Shown here: positions 45,319-52,840 of the stretch, piece after piece
How positions within the stretch are numbered: position 1 is the first letter of the stretch
Layout: the number at the start of each line of letters is the position of its first letter
NCBI GenBank assembly: GCA_963712995.1
Contig: CAVQKH010000001.1
Location: 84,511 to 148,510, forward strand
Direction of reading: 5' to 3'
Origin: GCA-003244245 sp963712995
Lineage (GTDB): Bacteria > Actinomycetota > Actinomycetes > Mycobacteriales > Pseudonocardiaceae
DNA length: 64,000 nucleotides
Program-made: the position numbers and the translations under genes
Notes under the pieces: model-generated
Seen by the model: only the letters and a program-made list of their open reading frames with translations
Databases searched by the model: none
Told to the model about the DNA's origin: nothing

Positions 45319-45540
45319 GATGGTGTCACGAACGCAGCCGGTGCAGACGGCGCCGGTCCCGATGAACCCGTGGGGAGGCCGCCGGTTCGTTCATGTGACT
45401 CCCGGCCCGCCGCCGGTCACGGCGGTGCGCAGGACGAGGGCGGCGACGAACACGACGGTGAACGCGAGGTCGATCGACACCGAGCCGATGCTGTGCGGAA
45501 CCGCGCGTCTGTCCATCGCGCGCTCATGAAGGGGAACCTG

Positions 45541-45939
45541 ATGACTGTCCTGGATCCAGACGTCCGCACCCAGCACCCCGTGGTGGCGCGGATGCACGCG
45601 CACCGCGCCGCGGACCTCCAGCTCAAGATCGCCGACACGATCACGAAATTCGCCGGCTCGATGTCGTTCGTCTACCTCCACATCGCGGTCTTCGCGGTGT
45701 GGATGGTGTTCGTGGAGCGCAGCCCGTGGCCGACCCTGACCCTGGTCGTATCACTGGAAGCGATCTTCCTGTCGACGTTCGTGATGATCGGGCAGAACCG
45801 GGCGGCGGCGTTCCAGCAAGCCAAGGCGAACCACGACTTCACCGAGCAGGAGACGGAGCTGAAGACGAACACCCAGATCACCCGGGAGATCCATGTCCTC
45901 ACCACCGAGCTGCACCGGCGCCTCGTGGACCACAGCTGA
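45541..45939 (+). CDS. DUF1003 membrane protein
   Basis: A 132-residue protein with the DUF1003 pattern: ADTITKFAGSMSFVYLHIAV, FAVWMVFVERSPWPTLTLVV, SLEAIFLSTFVMIGQNRAAA. A hydrophilic helical tail contains NHDFTEQETELKTN. Two membrane segments are visible. ATG at 45541 is preceded by AAGGGGAACC; an ATG five codons earlier is possible. DUF1003 members are cytoplasmic-membrane proteins of unknown function, sometimes near metal transport genes. It appears intact between pseudogenes. Confidence 0.8.
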   Translation: MTVLDPDVRTQHPVVARMHAHRAADLQLKIADTITKFAGSMSFVYLHIAVFAVWMVFVERSPWPTLTLVVSLEAIFLSTFVMIGQNRAAAFQQAKANHDFTEQETELKTNTQITREIHVLTTELHRRLVDHS

Positions 45940-45957
45940 TCGACCTGGGTTGTGCCC

Positions 45958-46095
45958 ACGACCGTACCCCGGTGCGACCAGCCGCCACCCGGCTCGCCGT
46001 GTGAGGGCTGCCGTCAGATCATCGTCGCGGATCCGGGAGCGACTGGGCCGGTAGATGTACCGCGTCGAGGCCTACCTCGAGCTATCGCGATCGGG
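45958..46095. other. Chimeric remnant of two accessory genes
   Basis: Bases 45978-46032 repeat 28218-28272, the CxxC part of the small gene at 28081. Bases about 46033-46080 repeat the junction between the DUF6247 stop and the toxin start at 25920-25975 (CCGGTAGATGTACCGCGTCG against CCGGTAGGTGTACTGGGTCG). No intact reading frame is left. Confidence 0.65.
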
Positions 46096-46102
46096 AGGTT
46101 TG

Positions 46103-46648
46103 TTACACCCACGTCCCTCCGCGATGACCATGCCGAGAGAGTGGCTTAGCATTGGTTTCGATGGTGTACGCGTGCCACCGAACCAGCCGGTGCGCATCAG
46201 GCCGCAAACCTTCGAACGTGTACCCGGTACCCTCCGCTCTCTGCTTAAAACTTTTTCGGTCATGCTCGGCGCCCGAATGAGATCTTTTTAGCGCCTCCTT
46301 GTACGAGCACCCATGCCGATCCATCAGGTACCGACATTCGGCCTCCTGCCCGGCGATAATGGCGACCAGCAAAGCCCGCCGTTGCCGGTCACTCATGCCG
46401 CTGCGGGGCTTCCAGAGGGTCTCACCCGAACCATCAGATTTCACCGACATTCCGTGAACAGTGACTCCAGCAACCTTATACCCCCTGGCGTGACCAGCTT
46501 CGTGATATGCCGCCACGGTCCGTTCATTAGGTGTTCCCGTGGCGTGCTGTCCGGTTAAGAATCCCCATATCGAGGTCCGTTCCGCGGATTGCGCCGACGT
46601 TGGAGCAGCGTCGTCCTCGCCGCTGAAGAACTTCCAGATGGCACCCAT
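46103..46648 (-). CDS. Stand-alone FtsH-peptidase-like (M41-type) protein, copy B
   Basis: A 181-residue paralogue of the protein at 43181. It keeps HEAGH (residues 49-53, AAYHEAGHARGYKVAGVTVH), LLVAIIAGQEAECRYLMDRH and an Asp in EHDRKSFKQRA. The ends are nearly identical to copy A (MGAIWKFFSGEDDAAP and RLVRWHAYTIETNAKPL). ATG at 46648 follows GGGAGG eight bases upstream; an earlier ATG at 46705 lacks a ribosome site. It is divergent from the 436-residue gene. Confidence 0.75.
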   Translation of the reverse strand: MGAIWKFFSGEDDAAPTSAQSAERTSIWGFLTGQHATGTPNERTVAAYHEAGHARGYKVAGVTVHGMSVKSDGSGETLWKPRSGMSDRQRRALLVAIIAGQEAECRYLMDRHGCSYKEALKRSHSGAEHDRKSFKQRAEGTGYTFEGLRPDAHRLVRWHAYTIETNAKPLSRHGHRGGTWV

Positions 46649-47070
46649 GTCAAATCGCCTCCCATGCCAAGCTAGCTTATAGCCTACATAGGCCACGCGG
46701 AACATGTCCAGACCTCAAAAACGGCCCCAAGGCCTCGCGTCATCCGCCCACGCAACATAAGCGCCAGTTCGCGTAGGACAGCGTTACCTAACATTACATA
46801 CCATCAAGTTACGAGCAGGCGACCGCCGTTAGCGGCCATAGTCCGACCCAAGCGAGCCTTCCCTATCCTATTGACAACGTTCCGGTCTCTATCTGGGGAT
46901 ACCACGATTTCCGGAATGAGCATCACAAAGCGAAGACGACAGCGGACACGAGACATGGACACACCGTGTACCGGCACGCAACACACCGTGTACCAGAGCG
47001 CGACATGTGGCCGGGGACGGGAACGGGGCCCGGCCGGGTGGACACTGCGTCGAGCCCTACGATCCTGCGC
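46649..47070. other. Divergent intergenic region, duplicated near copy A
   Basis: This AT-richer 420-base region lies between copy B and the 436-residue gene. Several blocks recur in 43740-43915 upstream of copy A, for example CGCGTAGGACAGC followed by ATTACC/GTTACC, and CCTATCCTAT(T/C)GACAACG near 46862-46879. TTGACA at 46871 could be a -35 element for the plus-strand gene. No gene is seen. Confidence 0.55.
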
Positions 47071-48381
47071 ATGTCGCCGGTGTCTCGTGTTCGCAAGATT
47101 CACAAGGGCAAGAAGAGTAAGACCACCGCTGGCCCGCAAGGTGCTGCCCAACGTCGCACCCGTGACCCCTCGACCGGCACGTCGCCATCGGCGTTCACGG
47201 CGATGCAGTCGCTGCTGGGTCCAAGACAGCGACCGGCGTGGTTCGATTCCTCGATCAAGACCGTCCTCGATCAGGACGGCGTCGTGATGGCCGCGCGGGG
47301 CCCGCGGGAGCTCGAACAAGCGACGGCGGAGCTGATGGGCGCCGAGCTGCACCGAGTCCTACATGAGGAAGACACGGGGCTGTGGTTCAGCTGGTGGTTC
47401 AAGGAACTCACGGAGGCCGCGCTGGCTCGGATCCAGCAGGAGGCGGGCAGCCGGGACGGCACGTGGGAGCCACCGTGGCGGCTGCTGCACGGTCTGACCT
47501 CGATCGGGACGCCGGCGCTGCGGTCCATGGCGCAGACGGCGCTGGGCCGCGCGAAGAAGGAATTGCGGGGTGCGGTACGGCAGCAGCCGGAGTGGTTGCG
47601 GCAGCTCGCGCGGATCACGGCCACCGGTGAGGTGTGGGAGATGCGCGACGTGTACGGCGCGCGCATCGCGCTGATCGCTGGTTTCTCCTATCCCGATGGG
47701 GTGGACCGCTCGGTGTTCCTGTTCGACGTCGACGCGTGCGGGTCCATCGAGATCGTCCATGCTGGTGTCTTCGATGACGTGGCGCAGGCGGCGACCGCGT
47801 GGCGAGCGCGCGTGGGTGAGATGGTGCAGACCGCGCGACCGGAGCGGGTCGAGACGGCGGAGCGCCTGCTCTGCCTCATCCATTGCGATTTGGGAGAAGA
47901 CATTCTTTGGGGGAGCGAATCGCGGGTGGTGATGGATAACTGGTTCCGGGCACGCCGCCGGATCCACGATCTCGCCGAGACGCTGCGGAAACGAGGAATG
48001 CCACTGCCGAAAGCGCGGTCGCTGTACCACGACCTCGACACCGATCCGATGGCACGAGCTTTCGCCGACTGGTATACGCAGCGGTACGGGACCGAACCCG
48101 ATCCCGATGCCGTCGGTGCGCTGGCAGAGGAATGGATGGAAGGGACGCTGCCCGACACCTGGCATGCGGCCTCGCCGCATCGGGTGGCATTCCAACTCAC
48201 GTTGATCAACGATTGGATCCCGGACGATCCGATCACCATCGCGACGAAGGCGCTGTTGCCCGAATGGGTGCGCTGGCACGGGGAGCAGGCCGATCTACCC
48301 GAGTACCTCGTCGCCCTTAGCGTCGCTGTCGCCGCGGGCGGCGCCCAGGCGGCATCGGACTGTGCGGGTCTTCGGGTTTAG
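47071..48381 (+). CDS. 436-residue protein, unrecognised
   Basis: A soluble protein with no family I can name. It starts MSPVSRVRKIHKGKKSKTTA with a basic tail. The middle has helical Trp/Arg-rich stretches (LWFSWWFKELTEAALARIQQ) and a possible beta-rich core, DVYGARIALIAGFSYPDGVD then RSVFLFDVDACGSIEIVHAG. The C-terminal half is helical and acidic (ADWYTQRYGTEPDPDAVGAL). The stop overlaps the convergent PLD gene by four bases. A 49-base fragment of this gene sits at the end of the decayed module at 44775. It travels with the PLD and HEAGH genes. Confidence 0.7.
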   Translation: MSPVSRVRKIHKGKKSKTTAGPQGAAQRRTRDPSTGTSPSAFTAMQSLLGPRQRPAWFDSSIKTVLDQDGVVMAARGPRELEQATAELMGAELHRVLHEEDTGLWFSWWFKELTEAALARIQQEAGSRDGTWEPPWRLLHGLTSIGTPALRSMAQTALGRAKKELRGAVRQQPEWLRQLARITATGEVWEMRDVYGARIALIAGFSYPDGVDRSVFLFDVDACGSIEIVHAGVFDDVAQAATAWRARVGEMVQTARPERVETAERLLCLIHCDLGEDILWGSESRVVMDNWFRARRRIHDLAETLRKRGMPLPKARSLYHDLDTDPMARAFADWYTQRYGTEPDPDAVGALAEEWMEGTLPDTWHAASPHRVAFQLTLINDWIPDDPITIATKALLPEWVRWHGEQADLPEYLVALSVAVAAGGAQAASDCAGLRV

Positions 48382-50076
48382 GACTCACCGGCGTTCGACC
48401 TGGTGACCATGGGCACCCCGAAGCGCATCCGGTCTGCGGCCTCCAGCGTTGCGTCCTCGAAGTAGGGCCGCGTCCAGCGATCATCGGGGCACAGCGATCC
48501 CGCTGGCCAGCCGTCGGGATCGGGCGCGGGCGGCGGACCGTCCTTGGCCCTCGATCGCGGGCTCTGATGCCAGCGGAAGCGGTAGTGGTCGTAGAGGCGC
48601 ATCAACTCGACGCCGTAGCAGTCCGCCACATCGAGGGCGCCGCGAATGATCAGATAGTTCTCGTCGTTGCCGCCTGACGCGCTGGCGGAAAGGTTGTGCG
48701 ACCCGCTCACAACTGTCGGCGCATCGGAGGTGAAATCGATCACGACGAGCTTGGTGTGAATCAGGATATTGCCCTTCTGGCCTGCGGTCGTCTCCTTGAG
48801 AAAGCCCTCGAGACCCTCGTCGAGCATCGCGGTAGCGACGAAGTCCGCGGTGCGGTCACGATGGATGCCAGTGATCTTGTCGTCGCGCGTGTTCTGCAGC
48901 CCGAAGCGCAGAATCGCGTCGTGGGGCTGGCCGAGCAACGCCTCGCGGATCCGCTGGTTGAGTTCGAAGGCAGTGCAGAACAACACATCGCGCGCTGCAC
49001 CCCGGATCTCGGCTGCGAACAAATCGAGGTCGACCTCACCGCCGCGCGGGGAGAAGCCGGCCACGATCGGGGCGTCCGACGACAGCGGATTATTGACGTT
49101 GATCCACTTCTTCGTCTTATCCGGGGTCGCGCCGCCGAACAAGATCTCGAATATCTCCTGATACTTCTGCGCGAGCTCGGGGCGGTCAGCTGTGTGGACG
49201 ACATTCGCCTGCCGGTAGACGCCGTTGTGGGTGAAGTTCGTCGAACCGCACAGCACCGCCACCGGCATGCGCCGCCCATGGATACGGCTGAGCACGATGA
49301 ATTTGTCGTGGAAGATACGGCTGGTGACGCGGGCCTTCTTCTGGCTTTCGGGCCAGTCCCCGACGTGACCTTCGTTGATCTCGGTCTGCTCGTCGCCACG
49401 CTTGGCGTGGTAAACGATCCGCACATCCGCACCGCGATGGCGGGCGGCGTCGATCGCGTCACGGATCTCCTGCAGCTCGTATTCATAGATCGCGATATCC
49501 AGCCCCCAGGTCGGATCGAGCGCGCGGGCGCAAAAACCCGTGATCTGTTCAAGGGCTCCGCGAGCCAGCCAGGCAAGCGCGCGCGGGGGCATGACTGCGG
49601 AACGCTTTTCGCGCTTGGCCGCTGCGAGTTCCTGCTCGACCTCCGGAACTCGCGCGAGAACGCCTGGCTCGCCGCGGCGGCGCGATTGAACACGACGCGG
49701 TGATCCCCGCGGGTGACACTCGAGGTCATGGCGGTGACCGACGGCCCTGGCCCAAGACTCAGCTTGGTGGGATCTCCATAAACCGGGTGGACGGTGTACG
49801 CGTAGGTCGTATCCGGGAAAACGGCGTAGTCCGACCAGCGGAATTTCTGGATCGGCGCCTTGTCGCTCGCCGGGAACTCACCCGCCTTGCCCGTGACGCC
49901 GGGAAATCGCAGCCCCCCGGACAGCCACCTGTGCGGCCGGTTGCCGCCCTGGCGCTCGATCGCGAGCCGAGCAGCCCCGCCCGCCTGCCGGGCCGCACAT
50001 CGAAAGCGAGGAGCACACCGGTCGTTCCCGCGTACGCCTTGGCCGACACTCCATCGGAGTGCCCAATAGCACGCAT
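48378..50076 (-). pseudogene. Phospholipase D-like protein with two HKD motifs, two frameshifts
   Basis: Three frames join to one protein of about 566 residues. Frame 1: IGHSDGVSAKAYAGTTGVLL to RRAGLLG. Frame 2 (after about 49970): AIERQGGNRPHRWLSGGLRF, FRWSDYAVFPDTTYAYTVHP. Frame 3 (after about 49653): VEQELAAAKREKRSAVMPPR through 404 open codons. Each junction is repaired by one added base. HKD 1 is IFHDKFIVLS with VLCGSTNFTHNG; HKD 2 is IHTKLVVIDF with VVSGSHNLS. Both motifs are in the 404-codon open frame, which starts at an ATG (49592 end) and could still be translated alone. PLD-fold proteins of this type are often nucleases in defence systems. The extreme N-terminus is uncertain (TTG at 50109 is possible). 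Confidence 0.82.
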
Positions 50077-50323
50077 ATCCCGAGCATACGACCCAATCTT
50101 CCATGCCAAAATTCACGACTACTCAGGTGCTCAGCGACCGCGGCCACCACGCGCACCGGGAGGCCGGTGCGTAGCCACAGCATCGACACCTCCCCTTCCA
50201 GGGTGGATCAAGGATGGATCGCCCGCGGGCAGCGAAAAGGAATACCGATCATGACCGAGCCGTGATTACGCTGCACGGTCAGCTAACCGGCCGGCCGGAA
50301 CCCATCCGCAGAGGGGACGATCA

Positions 50324-50773
50324 ATGCAAATCCCGACAGGCACGTCGGCAGCGGTGCGTAAGCAGCGCATCGCCCTGCTGTTCGAAGAGATCATCACCAA
50401 CGGCAAGTTGGACCTGGCTGACGAGTTGTTCGCGGAGGATTTCTACTGGCCCCAATTCGACCTGCGCGGGCCCGATGGGGTGCGTTCCTGGGTCACCGCC
50501 TTCAGGACGGCGTTTCCAGATATCAGCGACCTGGTCCAGGAGCAGGTGGCCGAAGGTGACGTCGTCGTGACCAGGGTCGAGTGCGTCGGAACACAGCTAG
50601 GCCCCTTTCGGGGGCTACCACCGAGTGGCAAGCGGGCGACCTTCACCGCGATCGGCATCGACCGATTTCGAGGGGAAAAAATCTTCGAACGGTCGGCGCA
50701 CTTCGACATCGTTGACCTCATGCGCCAGCTCGGTCACCAGATCCTTGAGGTGCCACCGATCAACCATCCGTGA
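50324..50773 (+). CDS. SnoaL-like polyketide cyclase-fold protein
   Basis: A 149-residue protein: LLFEEIITNGKLDLADELFA, FDLRGPDGVRSWVTAFRTAF, PSGKRATFTAIGIDRFRGEK and ERSAHFDIVDLMRQLG, which follow the SnoaL/ester-cyclase pattern. The family covers isomerase/cyclase folds with many uncharacterised members. The ATG follows AGGGG. It marks the return from the island to ordinary genes. Confidence 0.8.
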   Translation: MQIPTGTSAAVRKQRIALLFEEIITNGKLDLADELFAEDFYWPQFDLRGPDGVRSWVTAFRTAFPDISDLVQEQVAEGDVVVTRVECVGTQLGPFRGLPPSGKRATFTAIGIDRFRGEKIFERSAHFDIVDLMRQLGHQILEVPPINHP

Positions 50774-50846
50774 TGACACCGTGTGACCGAGGATGCGGGG
50801 ACGCATCGGGCCTTGGTGCGGTGGCGCTCGCCCGGATCCACCGCGT

Positions 50847-51326
50847 CTATCCCCGCGATCCCGTGCCCCGCGTAGTGCCGTTGACCGTCCCGACACTGTT
50901 GTCGATGTCGGTCGCGGCGCTGTTGATCGTGGTAGCCGTACCGTCGATCGTACCGGCGGTAGCTTTGACGGTCCCCACGGTTGTGTCGATCGACTTCGCC
51001 AGGCCAGCGATGTCCCGGGCGGTGGCGTCGACCGTGTTGAGCAGACCCTGCAGCGGCTTCGCACTCGACAAGATCGAGGATGCAAGCTCATTGGTCCGGT
51101 TCAACTCGATGACTGAACTGGTCGAAATGTTGATCTTGTCAGCGTTCGCCGCGATAGTCTGTGCCTTCTTGTCGATGCTCTGCGCCGCCGCCAGCGTGCG
51201 GGCCAGCAGGGCGGCCGCGATGCCGATCACCAACACGCCAACAATGAGGATCACGACACTGACAACGTTGAACAGGCCAGCCCCTCCAGATCCCCCGGAT
51301 CGAGTATCCGTCCTTGCCAACTTCAC
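50847..51326 (-). CDS. Membrane protein with extracellular coiled coil
   Basis: A 159-residue protein with one membrane segment (VVSVVILIVGVLVIGIAAALL, near residues 19-39). A long low-complexity Thr/Ala/Asp helix follows, DKKAQTIAANADKINISTSS and later KSIDTTVGTVKATAGTIDGT. The pattern resembles MCP-like or laminin-like coiled coils. Two adjacent GTGs (51326, 51329) can start it. The function is unknown. Confidence 0.6.
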   Translation of the reverse strand: MKLARTDTRSGGSGGAGLFNVVSVVILIVGVLVIGIAAALLARTLAAAQSIDKKAQTIAANADKINISTSSVIELNRTNELASSILSSAKPLQGLLNTVDATARDIAGLAKSIDTTVGTVKATAGTIDGTATTINSAATDIDNSVGTVNGTTRGTGSRG

Positions 51327-51514
51327 CACCGCTTCCAAAGTGCAGGGATGTTCACAGCCTAGTGCGGCCGCATGCGGAATGCCTCGGCCAAACAAGCCAG
51401 CATCAGTCCCACCACCTGCGACGGCGGACTCACGCCCCACGGAGCCCCCCCACGGAGACGCTGTGGCGCGAGTATGGTGATCGTGGGGGCGCGACGTTGA
51501 CCAGGAGGGCGGCG

Positions 51515-51757
51515 ATGGGCGAGTTCAGCCCGTGGCATTTGTTGATTGTGGCGGCGGTGTTCGTGCTGCTGTTCGGGGCCAACAAGCTGCCGCAGATGGC
51601 ACGTTCGGTGGGTCAGTCGATGCGGATCTTCAAGGCTGAAATCGGCGCGGTGTCCGCCAAGAACGAACCCGAGCAGCGACCTGCGTCGGCAAGCTCGTCA
51701 CCACCGGCCACGGCGCCCTCCCAGGCACAGCTGCAAGAGAAGCCACCTGCCAGCTAG
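51515..51757 (+). CDS. tatA: Sec-independent translocase subunit TatA
   Basis: An 80-residue TatA: SPWHLLIVAAVFVLLFGANK gives the short membrane helix, followed by the conserved amphipathic LPQMARSVGQSMRIFKAEIG and a polar tail. TatA forms the pore for folded, twin-arginine-signal proteins. GGAGG lies seven bases before the ATG. No tatB or tatC is adjacent, which is usual for the separate actinobacterial tatA genes. Confidence 0.9.
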   Translation: MGEFSPWHLLIVAAVFVLLFGANKLPQMARSVGQSMRIFKAEIGAVSAKNEPEQRPASASSSPPATAPSQAQLQEKPPAS

Positions 51758-51826
51758 TTCCTTCGAGCCTGGTTCCTTCGAGCCTGGCGGACCGGTCCTC
51801 GTGGCGAAGTTTGCGAGGATGGTCAA

Positions 51827-52840
51827 GTGGTTTCTCGCTGGGTCAGGGTCGCTGCGGCCTCGTCGGTCGTCGGGGTGGTTGGCGTCCTGGTGTGGGTCAA
51901 CCGGGCGGAGTTGCCGGCGGCCGGCCGGGCGCTTGCCGCCGCGCGGGGGGACTGGCTGCTGGTGGGCACGCTGGTGCTGGTGCTGTGGTGGACCGTTTGG
52001 TTACTGCTGTACCTGGCCTGCCGGCGGCTCACCGGAGTGGGAGGGTATGCCGAGGCGACTCGGCTTGCGCCGGTCGCCGTCGGGGCGGTGGCACTCAACC
52101 TGGTGGTGAAATCGGGCGGCCTGGCCGGGCTCGCGTTGTTCACCCTCGATGGCCGTCGGCGCGGGATGCCGACCGGCCGGGTGGCCGGAGCGTACGTGCT
52201 CGCCGCGGCACTCGCCGATGTGGCGTTCGTCGTCACGCTCGTCGCCGCTGTGGTGATGGTGTGGGTGGATGGCCGGTTGACCCGTGGTGAGTTGGTGGCG
52301 GCCGGGGTCTTCCTGGTGTTCCTTGCGGTTCGTGTCGGCGCTGTCGTCGCCGCGCTCCGCGACCGTGAACTGCTTCGCCGGCTGTGGACGCTGCCCGCGC
52401 GCGCGTGGGACCGGCTGCGCGGCCGGTCGGCGCGGGCCTACGACACGACTACCGCCGATGAGTTCTTCGACGCCGTCACACTGGTCCGTAACCGGCCGGG
52501 CGCGGCGCTGCCGGCGCTGGGATACGCGGCGTGCATCGACGTTCTGGGTGCGGCGATGTTGTGGGCCGCGCTGGCCGCGGTGGGCGGTGGCAACCGACCG
52601 GTTCTGGCGCTGGTGGCATACGCGATATCAGCGCTGTTCGGCATCGTCGGCGTGCTGCCCGGCGGGCTGGGGTTTGTGGAGGTGGGTACGGCCGTGGTGC
52701 TGGCCTCGTTCGGGGTGCCGGTCGGGCTGGCCGCTGCGGCGGTCGTGCTGTTTCGTGTCTGGGATTATTGGCTGCCCGCGGCGGTCGGAGGCGCTCTCGC
52801 ATGGTGGGTGCGCGGCCGTGTCGCTGGGGTGGTGTCGTGA
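51827..52840 (+). CDS. LPG-synthase-type flippase membrane protein (UPF0104/YbhN-like)
   Basis: A 337-residue protein with about eight membrane segments. Typical stretches are GDWLLVGTLVLVLWWTVWLL, NLVVKSGGLAGLALFTLD (the conserved NxxxPxGG-like loop is degenerate) and FGIVGVLPGGLGFVEVGTAV near the C-terminus (GxxPGGxGxxE). It matches the N-terminal flippase half of MprF. Its stop overlaps the next GTG (GTGA), so it is coupled to the synthase-like gene. GTG at 51827 has no strong ribosome site. Confidence 0.82.
   Translation: MVSRWVRVAAASSVVGVVGVLVWVNRAELPAAGRALAAARGDWLLVGTLVLVLWWTVWLLLYLACRRLTGVGGYAEATRLAPVAVGAVALNLVVKSGGLAGLALFTLDGRRRGMPTGRVAGAYVLAAALADVAFVVTLVAAVVMVWVDGRLTRGELVAAGVFLVFLAVRVGAVVAALRDRELLRRLWTLPARAWDRLRGRSARAYDTTTADEFFDAVTLVRNRPGAALPALGYAACIDVLGAAMLWAALAAVGGGNRPVLALVAYAISALFGIVGVLPGGLGFVEVGTAVVLASFGVPVGLAAAAVVLFRVWDYWLPAAVGGALAWWVRGRVAGVVS

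Noticed and set aside
45391..45516. 41-codon minus-strand frame with one membrane segment
   Set aside because: There is no ribosome site, it lies between pseudogenes, and it has no recognisable family.
52531..52836. Longer N-terminus for the LPG-synthase-like protein
   Set aside because: The extension is Arg/Gly-rich shadow sequence over the upstream membrane gene. GTG at 52837 in a GTGA overlap gives a sensible start.
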